Source of the DNA: Candidatus Opimibacter iunctus
Lineage (GTDB): Bacteria; Bacteroidota; Bacteroidia; Chitinophagales; Saprospiraceae
Length of the DNA stretch: 64,000 nucleotides
Direction: 5' to 3'
Assembly: GCA_016716665.1 (NCBI GenBank)
Contig: JADJVH010000004.1
Coordinates: 186,001 to 250,000 of the forward strand
Shown here: positions 1 through 8,246 of the stretch, in pieces
Numbering within the stretch: position 1 is the first letter of the stretch
Layout: every line of letters starts with the position of its first letter
Notes under the pieces: generated by a model
The model's input: only the letters and a program-made list of their open reading frames with translations
Told to the model about the DNA's origin: nothing
Databases searched by the model: none
Position numbers and translations under genes: made by a program

Positions 1-1476
1 CGTATAAAATTGATGATTGCCTCTATAGGAGATAAATCCATCTGTCATATCCAGGTAATAGAATACTTCGCTTGCGGGTTTAACAGCCTCAACAGGCAAA
101 GAAGCATTGAATAAAAAGCAGGCTCCAAAAACATCGGGACGCCCTAAAGCCGTCAATGCCGCAGATGTTCCTCCATTTTCATTTCCAAGTATCACCCTAC
201 CTTGCCTGTTACTGATGGTATGGTACATGGAATCAATCCGATTTACCAACTGAAGCATGAAGTCATTGCTTACTCCACCGGCATCAACCGGAATTTCGAC
301 CACAATTGCTTTTGTCAGTACTCCTGTCGTCATATTATTCCTCAACATGGAAAAGACATCCACTATATTTTGCTGCCTATGTCCCTCTTCATAATCATGC
401 AGGATGTACAATACCGGAAAAGTCGCTGAACTCGCGATATAATCCACTGGCGTCATGATGTTGATTGATAATCCGGCAACCTCCATTGTTTGAATCTCTT
501 CATCATCAATCAGTGTCCCGATCGATGCAGGCTCTGGCTCTGTTGGATGAGGTATCCCTTCCATCGCATCGTTGATGAATTTAAAGGCCTCAGGATATGA
601 CTTTTTCCAGTACTCAAAGGAATGACCGCCATTTCTTACCCGGTATTCATGAGCAATGTTATTATCACGCATATAAGTGTGTAGTTCGTCACTGGTGATG
701 GAAAGTGACTCTTCGTCATCTCCACAATCAAGCATGAGATGGAGGCCATCGAAGCGGGATAAATCTCCACTGCCAAAGAAGTGGAATGGACTATGCTGAA
801 GAAAATGATCAGTAAGTCTTGCCGGGCCTGTAGTACCAAATCCTCCAAATAAGACACCCCACTGGCTGTTGAATACATCCTGGGGCTCAGCCATATACTG
901 CTCATCCGTACGGAAAGACATACTCAGCGGTACGCCTACGGTAAACACATCCGGGTTGAGGGCAGGCAGGATCAATGCACCATAGCCTCCCATCGAATAG
1001 CCCATGACCGCTCTTGCCTTATTGTCGTTTCGTGTTCGAAACAGGCTGTCTATTGCAGGTACTAACTCTTTCGTCATCATATCCATGTATGGATAGTCTC
1101 CTGAAAACCTGTTGACATAGTAGGACTTGTAGGCAGCCGGCATGACATAGATCATAGGAACGATGTTACCTGCGTATTGGTCCACATAATATTGAAGTCC
1201 TCCACTTGTATACCATGCCCGCTCTGTATCGCCGTATCCATGGAGCAAGTATACAACCGGGTAGGACTCTGTTGACTGATCATATCCATCAGGCAGGAGC
1301 ACTGCATAGGTAATGTCATTGTCAAAAATGGCACTATACATTTTTTGATTTTCAAGAAGCCGGCTAAAAGGAATGACCGGATCATCTTCCTTGCATCCGA
1401 TGAGGAGTAAAAGGAGCAGAACCCAACAGCACTGAAGGAAGCGAGAAAATGAAATATGACTGTTTTGTCTCTTCAT
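1..1476 (-). CDS. two-domain esterase-family lipoprotein (3' end outside window)
   Basis: The frame is open from an ATG at 1474-1476 to the window edge (492 codons), so the C-terminus is missing. A lipoprotein signal is visible, with Cys28 after a run of Leu. There are two tandem alpha/beta-hydrolase domains of the putative esterase (esterase D-like) type. The first has a GYSMGG nucleophile elbow (Ser161), the oxyanion segment VVYLLHGYGD and a GGHSFEYW histidine (His285). The second starts near residue 330 (VLYILHDYEEGH), but its elbow reads GNENGG, with Glu433 where Ser is expected, so it is probably not catalytic. The gene starts 8 nt after the preceding enzyme gene and is the last visible gene of the SusCD operon. 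Removal of acyl esters from the imported substrate is the likely role; the substrate is unknown. Confidence 0.85.
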   Translation of the reverse strand, partial: MKRQNSHISFSRFLQCCWVLLLLLLIGCKEDDPVIPFSRLLENQKMYSAIFDNDITYAVLLPDGYDQSTESYPVVYLLHGYGDTERAWYTSGGLQYYVDQYAGNIVPMIYVMPAAYKSYYVNRFSGDYPYMDMMTKELVPAIDSLFRTRNDNKARAVMGYSMGGYGALILPALNPDVFTVGVPLSMSFRTDEQYMAEPQDVFNSQWGVLFGGFGTTGPARLTDHFLQHSPFHFFGSGDLSRFDGLHLMLDCGDDEESLSITSDELHTYMRDNNIAHEYRVRNGGHSFEYWKKSYPEAFKFINDAMEGIPHPTEPEPASIGTLIDDEEIQTMEVAGLSINIMTPVDYIASSATFPVLYILHDYEEGHRQQNIVDVFSMLRNNMTTGVLTKAIVVEIPVDAGGVSNDFMLQLVNRIDSMYHTISNRQGRVILGNENGGTSAALTALGRPDVFGACFLFNASLPVEAVKPASEVFYYLDMTDGFISYRGNHQFYT

Positions 1477-1484
1477 GAAGGCTA

Positions 1485-3059
1485 TCAGTTGCGCGTTGGG
1501 TTTAAATCCTTTGCCGGAGATTCGCTATACACCACAATCGATTTCATATACAAGCTAAATTCAGGATGCTTATTCGTCCATACGATTTCAAGGTGATGCG
1601 CACCTTCCTTGAGCTTATATTTATGATAGATGTCATACTTCCGGACGATATAATCAAATGGCATCTTAACCTGTTCTATCTTCTGGCCGTCTAACATGAT
1701 ATCCAGCAGGGCTACATAGTCACTCTTTGACTCCCCGCAACGGCTCTTTACATTACCCAATACCACAACACCATTTCCGTTGAAGTCCACAACTATATTC
1801 TTGTCCGTAAACTCCTGTCGCAGATACCGTTCTTCCTTTGGGAACATTCCGTCAAAGCTTTCTTCGAAAGGAACTATTGCGGGTTCCTGGAGCTTAATCA
1901 CAACTGAATCATCATTAACCTTACCATTTTGTTGTTCGATCAGTTGTAGCGTATGCTTATACGTAAGTGCGTAGACATCATTGAGTGTGATATCCATATA
2001 TGGAAATTTCAAACCTTCAGCTTCCTCTAAGGCTACCTTCCAATATGCAGGTATGCTATCATAGCCACCCATCACTCCCAATATCCCCGCGGCAGTGGCG
2101 GGATTGCAGTCGGAATCCTGGCCACATCTTGTCGCTATATCCATGGTCTTATAGAAGTCCTTATTGCCATATAAGAGACCGATCACCACATATGCTGCAT
2201 TAAGCCTGGCGTCTATGTTAAAGGAATTGAAAACGCCCTCCGGGCAGCCTTTTTCGGCAGAATGATTTTTTTCAACCTTAAACCAGGTTTCCTTCCAATC
2301 ATCAGGGTTCTCCCGGTGCCAGCTTATGACATCAGCTATCGTCTGATGGAACTTGCTTTGTGTTGGAATAGTACTCAGTGCCTTCTCAACGATATAATGG
2401 AGATCATCTGAGGTGTAGGCCAGAGAATACAACGATGAAATGAATACGCCACCATACCAACCATCTCCATAATTCATGATGTGACCTATGCGGTCGCAGA
2501 ATTCAGCTCCTGTATTGGTCATCCCGGGAGTCATCATTCCTGCAAAATCAGCCTCAATCTGGAAGTCAATATCGTCTGCATGTGGATTGTTCATCCAATG
2601 GCCGGAAGCAGGAGGCATGATCCCATTGAGAATATTGTACCGCGCTGCCTGGTTGGCATGCCAGAGCTTATAATCTTCGTGGGCAAACTCAAGCGCAAAT
2701 GAATCGGCGGGGGCATTGAGTCCAACCTTTTCGAGAATGTTTACAAAAGTGAGGTCAAGATATACATCATCATAGAGTCCGGGATCAAGCTCATAGGTCT
2801 CCTTGATATAGTGGTCATGCCAGACAATAGGTTGATACTCCTGAATCATCGTGCCCTTGAAACGAAACTCTGTTGGTCCGCCGAATGTAACACCGATAGT
2901 TTGTCCTGCCCAACCTCCCCGAATCCGATCCTTCAGTTCTGCCTTAGACATGGTAAGTTCACCACTAAATCCCGTTGCAGCGGATTTCTTTTCATTACAT
3001 GCTATTGCCAGGATACCGAAGGCAAATAATGTGATGATATGTTGTACCTGGTTCTTCAT
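1485..3059 (-). CDS. ADP-ribosylglycohydrolase-family lipoprotein (copy 1)
   Basis: 524 aa with lipobox Cys21, so it is probably anchored in the periplasm or at the cell surface. The catalytic core matches the ADP-ribosylglycohydrolase (DraG/ARH) fold: GGWAGQTIGV at 48-57, acidic YDD at 96-98, HADDIDFQ near 160, and the C-terminal metal motif GQDSDCNPAT (Asp315, Asp317), where the classic family has GxDTDxNAA. A C-terminal region of about 130 residues looks like a beta-rich accessory domain. The gene begins 1 nt after the stop of its paralogue, so the two are translationally coupled. Classic members remove ADP-ribose from proteins with Mg2+. The secreted form in a SusCD locus more likely cleaves a ribosyl or related glycosidic bond in a nutrient, which is inference. 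Confidence 0.9.
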   Translation of the reverse strand: MKNQVQHIITLFAFGILAIACNEKKSAATGFSGELTMSKAELKDRIRGGWAGQTIGVTFGGPTEFRFKGTMIQEYQPIVWHDHYIKETYELDPGLYDDVYLDLTFVNILEKVGLNAPADSFALEFAHEDYKLWHANQAARYNILNGIMPPASGHWMNNPHADDIDFQIEADFAGMMTPGMTNTGAEFCDRIGHIMNYGDGWYGGVFISSLYSLAYTSDDLHYIVEKALSTIPTQSKFHQTIADVISWHRENPDDWKETWFKVEKNHSAEKGCPEGVFNSFNIDARLNAAYVVIGLLYGNKDFYKTMDIATRCGQDSDCNPATAAGILGVMGGYDSIPAYWKVALEEAEGLKFPYMDITLNDVYALTYKHTLQLIEQQNGKVNDDSVVIKLQEPAIVPFEESFDGMFPKEERYLRQEFTDKNIVVDFNGNGVVVLGNVKSRCGESKSDYVALLDIMLDGQKIEQVKMPFDYIVRKYDIYHKYKLKEGAHHLEIVWTNKHPEFSLYMKSIVVYSESPAKDLNPTRN

Positions 3060-3060
3060 A

Positions 3061-4713
3061 TCAATGCGCTGCGATTGGTAAATTACTTTTCGGCGGATTT
3101 TGAGAATAGACGATCAGGTCATTGATGCGGTATTCATAGGATGGATCCGGATTAACCCATTTCAATCTCAGGGTGTGTTTTCCATCAACTAACTGGTATT
3201 TCCATGCTGGCTCAAGCCTCCTTGATGTATTTTTCATTGGCAGGTGGACAGTTTCTGCAAGAGCACCATCAAGATAAACTTCCATGATTGCAATATATGG
3301 ATCATCACGCTCAGCAAGTCCGAGGGGTTCAGAACCATACGTCCTCTTGGATATCCGGTCGATATAATCTATATCAATTTTCGAACGTTTGGCCATATTG
3401 CCGTATAAGAGATACCCATTACCTGTAAATTCGAATGATATCTCATCCGTAAATGACTTATCAATCTTCATCCGGTCTATCGGGTATGTGCTTTCGAAAT
3501 TCTGTTCAAAGGCAACAGGCACTGGAGCAGATAATGGAATCGTAACTTCTTCCGTGTCCGTTTTGCCGCCTGCCTTGGCGATCATGCCTAGTGCGTGACT
3601 CATGCTCCAGCCATAGGCTTTTGCCAGGGAGACCTCTGTGCTTTCAAAATTGCTATTCTCGATTTCCTGCAATGGTTTGAGCCAAAACGCAGGTATCTTA
3701 TCATATCCAAGCATCACTCCGAGCACTCCACCCACTGTCGCAGGATTACAATCCGCATCCTGACCACATCGGGCAGCGATGTCAACTGATTTTGTAAAAT
3801 CACCATCACCATACAGGAGGCCTATTGCGACATAGGCAGAATTGATTTTGGCATCTATATTAAAGCCCAGGAAAACCCCTTTGGGGCACCCAACATCCTG
3901 GTTCCATTTTTTCTGTACTTCAAACCAGGCTTGCTTCCAGTCATCAGGGAATTGCTTATGCGCTTCAATGACAGTAGAAATGCACCCATGAAATTTGGTT
4001 CCTTCAGGAATAGTCTTCAAAGCCTGGGTGGTGATATATTCAGGATCATTGGATATGAACGCGAGGGAGTATAAGGCTGACACAAATACACCGCCATACC
4101 ATCCATCTCCGCTATTCATCACGTGTCCTACCCTATCTGCAATTTCTGTGGCCCTATTGACCATCCCGGGAGCCATCAGCCCAATAAAGTCAGATTCTAT
4201 CTGAAAATCGATGTCGTCGGCATGGGGATTGTTCTTCCAGTTACCTGATGCAGGAGGCATGATCCCATTGAGGATATTGTACCTCGAAGCCTGGTTGGCA
4301 TGAGCCAGGTGATATGCTGTATTGGACCAATGGTGCGCTATGGAATCAGCATTGGCATCCAGGCCGTATTTCTCAAAGGCGTTGACAAAATTGAGATCAG
4401 TGTAGATATCATCAAAAAGGCCCGGCTTCTTATCCCACCAATATTTTACGTAGTGTTCGTCCCAGGGGATTATGTGATGTTCATCAATCAATGAGCCATT
4501 GTATTTAAACTCTACAGGTGCGCCATAGACCACACCAATGGTTTGTCCTGCCCAACCACCTTTAATTTTATCCTGCAACACTTTCTTTGACAGGGTGATA
4601 GATCCCTCTGAAAGTATATCATGCTGACCTGTGTCCTTTGATACACATCCTATACCCATCATGACCGCTAGTAAAACGGTCATCCTGAAAAGTGAAGTCG
4701 AGAATCGATGCAT
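3061..4713 (-). CDS. ADP-ribosylglycohydrolase-family lipoprotein (copy 2)
   Basis: 550 aa from the ATG at 4711-4713. That start was chosen because it lies 5 nt after the upstream stop and opens a good lipoprotein signal (lipobox GIGC, Cys23); an earlier in-frame ATG would add 28 residues inside the upstream gene. It is clearly paralogous to the next gene and shares GGWAGQTIGV, FDD (Asp101-102), HADDIDFQ, GDGWYGGVF and GQDADCNPAT (Asp319, Asp321). The C-terminal 150 residues diverge more. It probably hydrolyses the same class of bond as its paralogue with different substrate preference. Tandem duplication is the simplest origin. Confidence 0.9.
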   Translation of the reverse strand: MHRFSTSLFRMTVLLAVMMGIGCVSKDTGQHDILSEGSITLSKKVLQDKIKGGWAGQTIGVVYGAPVEFKYNGSLIDEHHIIPWDEHYVKYWWDKKPGLFDDIYTDLNFVNAFEKYGLDANADSIAHHWSNTAYHLAHANQASRYNILNGIMPPASGNWKNNPHADDIDFQIESDFIGLMAPGMVNRATEIADRVGHVMNSGDGWYGGVFVSALYSLAFISNDPEYITTQALKTIPEGTKFHGCISTVIEAHKQFPDDWKQAWFEVQKKWNQDVGCPKGVFLGFNIDAKINSAYVAIGLLYGDGDFTKSVDIAARCGQDADCNPATVGGVLGVMLGYDKIPAFWLKPLQEIENSNFESTEVSLAKAYGWSMSHALGMIAKAGGKTDTEEVTIPLSAPVPVAFEQNFESTYPIDRMKIDKSFTDEISFEFTGNGYLLYGNMAKRSKIDIDYIDRISKRTYGSEPLGLAERDDPYIAIMEVYLDGALAETVHLPMKNTSRRLEPAWKYQLVDGKHTLRLKWVNPDPSYEYRINDLIVYSQNPPKSNLPIAAH

Positions 4714-4718
4714 AGGCT

Positions 4719-6728
4719 TTAGTCTTTTCCTGCTTTGTAAACACTGAGTTCTGTGATGGAGGTAAAACCAGATACCTGTTTCGTGTATTTGTTCCAATGA
4801 TCCTGGATCATGGCATCTCCTATGATACGGATTGCTTTTGTAGTCACCTGGTCAAAACTGATCACGTACTCTGCAAAATGTGGCTGATAGATTAAATACC
4901 CGGTTTCGGGCATCGGAGGATTGATTGATGTACCTGAAACAGGCATCCATTTTCCGGCTTCATCCTTATACTGGACATTCAGCGAAGTAAACCATCCACC
5001 GAATTCTTCCATTCCCCCCGCATGAAAAGCCATCATGTCAATAGTCTGTGGTTCCTTCCATTCGTATCCGTAATAATCCACTTTCGGAAGTTTTGCCTTA
5101 GCGGCCAGGCTATAAAAAACTGAACCAGGGCCATCCACAACACCATCTCTGATGACTTCAACCTCTTTGGCATACATAGACCGTCCAAACGTGCACCAAC
5201 ATGAATCACGTACCACCTCGTTTACAACGCGGACATTAGCCAGTACACTATCTGCAGTTGAGGCTATATTCCTATTGCGTACCAGCAAGTCAAAATCCCT
5301 AGTTAGTTTCTGTCCGCCATTGTCGAGTTGAATCTTGATTTTATAAGGGCCGGGAACAGTCGGTGTGCCTGTAATTCTGCCTTTGACAAAGGAAGTGCCT
5401 GGGGGCAAAGTACCGCCGAGCATAGTCCAATTATAATTCTTATTGGCATCACTATAAAACGTGTAATCAACCGGATGGCCCACTTCCATCATTGGTAGCG
5501 GGCCAATAAAAAATTCAAGCGGAGCAGCAAAAGTTGCAGTCGGATTGATCGTTAATTTTTGCTTATCTCCCTTGCCGGATAATTTTCCACCCTTGGCCAC
5601 CACGAGATCCAGGGTCATCTTCAACGTCCGGTCAATCATGGACTGGATGCTGGCATCGGGCAATTCAAACCTCGTGATATTGATATAAGTGTCATTAAAT
5701 GGTTTTGTCCACCCTTCAATGGGCAGATACAGGTTTTTTGGGAGAGCGTTGAAGCCATACATGATGCCCATCAAACCAGCGACCGTTGCGGCCTGGTTGT
5801 CTGCGTCAAAACCCATCGCACATGAGAGATCCAGCGTACGTTGGAAATCTCCATTTCCATACAGCATGGCCAGGATACCACAGGCACCATTCAGGTTTGC
5901 ATTCCAGATGGTCTTTGTCATATCCGGTTCATTGACATAGTACTTCTCTGCCATTTCTTTCCAGGCATCCTGCCACTTGTCGGGATACTTCTGGTGGAGG
6001 GCTATCATATCCCTGATGGTCTGTGCATATCTTCCATCGGCAGGAAGTTCTGCAAGCCCGATCTGGATCAACTTATTGATATCCTTCTCGAAAAATGCTG
6101 CGGCATACATCGCTCCATACTGAATGGTAGGCTCGACACCCCAGCTATCACTTGTAATGCGTGCAGCCCAATCTGATTTTTGGGCGGCATAATCGACCAT
6201 CCCGGGCGCTGTGTAGGCCCATATCTCATTGATGAGTTGAGGATCGATCTGAAACCAATGCGGATTGATATTCTTACTCCCACTAAATGGAGGTGTGTAT
6301 CCAAACTTCATCAACCCCAATGCGCCACGGTTAGCCAGCCAAACCCTATCCCGGATATGGTACAACCATGCTTCACGTAATTGTTCATAGGTTGGCTCAG
6401 GGCCAAATTTTTCCATTTGCAACAAGTACATATACTCGAGGTCTGTATCATCATCTGAGAAAGCTCCGTTGTACTTCTTTAGCTTGTCCAGGTTCTTGGT
6501 ATATCCATATGGCCAGTTTTCAGCACCTGGTGCATTCACATATTTATTTTCGTGTGGCAGGCCATAGATATTACCAACCATCTGGCCTATCCAGGCACCT
6601 GCAATCTTGTCCCTCAGTTCACTCACGGTTATCGTTTGGGTCTGACTGATGCAGGGATGAAGAGTCGTCAGCATCAACCCTGCCATCATGGCCATGCAAT
6701 GAAATACATTTGGCTTGTTATATCTCAT
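4719..6728 (-). CDS. ADP-ribosylglycohydrolase-family enzyme with putative Ig domain (copy 3)
   Basis: 669 aa with an N-terminal signal sequence (residues 1-29, no clear lipobox). The core carries GAWIGQMVGNIYG, SDDDTDLE (91-98, the N-terminal metal motif, nearer to the canonical TDDT than in the two paralogues) and GFDADNQAAT (Asp308, Asp310). Residues about 410-485 form a putative Ig (He_PIG-like) domain with the typical LPPG...GRITGTPT pattern, followed by a C-terminal beta-rich region that may bind carbohydrate. The ATG overlaps the SusD stop by 4 nt. This is the most divergent of the three family members and probably acts outside the cytoplasm. The substrate is unknown. Confidence 0.88.
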   Translation of the reverse strand: MRYNKPNVFHCMAMMAGLMLTTLHPCISQTQTITVSELRDKIAGAWIGQMVGNIYGLPHENKYVNAPGAENWPYGYTKNLDKLKKYNGAFSDDDTDLEYMYLLQMEKFGPEPTYEQLREAWLYHIRDRVWLANRGALGLMKFGYTPPFSGSKNINPHWFQIDPQLINEIWAYTAPGMVDYAAQKSDWAARITSDSWGVEPTIQYGAMYAAAFFEKDINKLIQIGLAELPADGRYAQTIRDMIALHQKYPDKWQDAWKEMAEKYYVNEPDMTKTIWNANLNGACGILAMLYGNGDFQRTLDLSCAMGFDADNQAATVAGLMGIMYGFNALPKNLYLPIEGWTKPFNDTYINITRFELPDASIQSMIDRTLKMTLDLVVAKGGKLSGKGDKQKLTINPTATFAAPLEFFIGPLPMMEVGHPVDYTFYSDANKNYNWTMLGGTLPPGTSFVKGRITGTPTVPGPYKIKIQLDNGGQKLTRDFDLLVRNRNIASTADSVLANVRVVNEVVRDSCWCTFGRSMYAKEVEVIRDGVVDGPGSVFYSLAAKAKLPKVDYYGYEWKEPQTIDMMAFHAGGMEEFGGWFTSLNVQYKDEAGKWMPVSGTSINPPMPETGYLIYQPHFAEYVISFDQVTTKAIRIIGDAMIQDHWNKYTKQVSGFTSITELSVYKAGKD

Positions 6729-8239
6729 TGTGGATTCTGAATTAGATTAGGATTTGTATTTAAAGCACTTTGTGGTATTGGAAACAATTTAGTATTAGGT
6801 CCTGTCACGGGTTTTTCCCACCAGGCATGTCCCCATACACCAAACCTGATCTGATCTTGTCGTCTATGACCTTCCCACGCGAATTCTCTTCCAAGTTCAT
6901 CAAGTAATTCCTCATCCGTGATATCCGCCACTGTATAAGGCGCAAGCCCGGCGCGTGTTCGGATCTTCTGTAGATCCGGATCATTGATCATTTCGCCAGT
7001 TCGTCCCAACCAATGTAATGCCTCGAGTTTAGTGTATAGGACATCTGCATATCTGAAAAGGGCAAAGTCATTTTCCATATCAATTACATCATAACTCAAT
7101 TCTTCCTGGTACTCATACTTAGCGCATCGAGCACCCTCCCACTCTCCGCGAGAGTGATAGTTGGCAATAGTCGGGGTATAGATAAAAGGCTCGCCATTGA
7201 CAAATATTGGGTTGCCATCTATATCATATTGCTGCCCAAACAGGAATGATTTCCTACGGATATCGTCTTCTGCATATTTAGTAAAGAAATCGGGAGGCAA
7301 TACAAATCCGTCCCAGGGAATACCAACCATATTGAAAGTAGCCCTGCTTGCTGAATTGAGCGTCAGGTGCGACCAATAAAAATGTTCATCGGTGAGTTGT
7401 GGGTGAAAAGGGATCACAAAGATATTTTCCCTTGATCCTTCGTTGTGGACAATGAAATTAGCAAAGTAATCGTCTTCGATCTCGTAAGCATTCAAAGCGA
7501 TGACCTGATCACAGGCCTCTACGGCATCCGCAAATTTGTTTTGCCCTATCCACTCCTGTGCATTGATATACATTTTAGCCAGCAGGGTGTATGCCATTCC
7601 CTTGGTGACCCGACCATAATATTCAGGGGTGGGTAACTCCTGTATCGCATCGATATGGTCAAGGACTTCCTGTACAATAAAATCATACACAAAAGCCCTG
7701 TTCTTTTGTTCCGGTAGTTCCTGGTTGCTGTAGTCAACCGTAAATGGGATATTTCCCCAGTAGTCAAGGGCCCAGTAATAGTAATAAGCACGAAGGATAT
7801 GAATCTCAGCAATCACTCGTTCCTTTCCTTCAAAATCAATTGGTGTAATCACTGCCAATATCTCATTACAGGCTGTGATACCGGCGAAAACCATCTCCCA
7901 TGATTTCGTCAGTATCTTATTGTTGGGGGCCACCTTATGTTTTTGAATATCTTCCCACCGGCCCTGCTCGTACCATTCCCCATTGTGCTTTTCAGGGATG
8001 ACCAATTCATCAGACGCATTCTCGCCGAGGGACCACAGGCGCTGTTCTTCCGGAAACAACTGCAAGCCTACATAGGCGCGTCCGGCATAGGCGATAACAT
8101 CCTTTTCCGTCTTAAAGAAAGTGCCTACCGGTATTTCAGAATAGACGGTTTCTGAAAGGTCAAAACAGGAGACCATGGTAAACGCTATAATGCTTCCGGT
8201 AACCAGTGCGATGATTTGCTTTTTCATATTGACTTTCAT
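6725..8239 (-). CDS. RagB/SusD-family nutrient-binding lipoprotein
   Basis: 504 aa from the ATG at 8237-8239, 7 nt after the SusC stop; another in-frame ATG lies at 8225-8227, and one at 8258-8260 would overlap susC. The lipobox ends at the Cys of TMVSCFDLSE, with a mature N-terminus typical of SusD. Family features include the helical TPR-like repeats (HILRAYYYYWALDYWGNIPF) and the C-terminal block with REFAWEGHRRQDQIRFG near LFPIPQSALNTNP. SusD proteins form the lid of the SusC outer-membrane channel and capture substrate at the cell surface. The pairing with susC and the downstream glycohydrolases makes the role clear, though not the ligand. Confidence 0.95.
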   Translation of the reverse strand: MKVNMKKQIIALVTGSIIAFTMVSCFDLSETVYSEIPVGTFFKTEKDVIAYAGRAYVGLQLFPEEQRLWSLGENASDELVIPEKHNGEWYEQGRWEDIQKHKVAPNNKILTKSWEMVFAGITACNEILAVITPIDFEGKERVIAEIHILRAYYYYWALDYWGNIPFTVDYSNQELPEQKNRAFVYDFIVQEVLDHIDAIQELPTPEYYGRVTKGMAYTLLAKMYINAQEWIGQNKFADAVEACDQVIALNAYEIEDDYFANFIVHNEGSRENIFVIPFHPQLTDEHFYWSHLTLNSASRATFNMVGIPWDGFVLPPDFFTKYAEDDIRRKSFLFGQQYDIDGNPIFVNGEPFIYTPTIANYHSRGEWEGARCAKYEYQEELSYDVIDMENDFALFRYADVLYTKLEALHWLGRTGEMINDPDLQKIRTRAGLAPYTVADITDEELLDELGREFAWEGHRRQDQIRFGVWGHAWWEKPVTGPNTKLFPIPQSALNTNPNLIQNPQ

Positions 8240-8246
8240 TGTGCTT

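Noticed and set aside
1152..1385. Separate small minus-strand gene at 1152-1385
   Set aside because: It is a shadow frame of the esterase, whose full frame runs from 1476 to the window edge.
4714..4797. Longer N-terminus for ADP-ribosylglycohydrolase copy 2
   Set aside because: The extra 28 residues overlap the upstream gene and would bury the lipoprotein signal.
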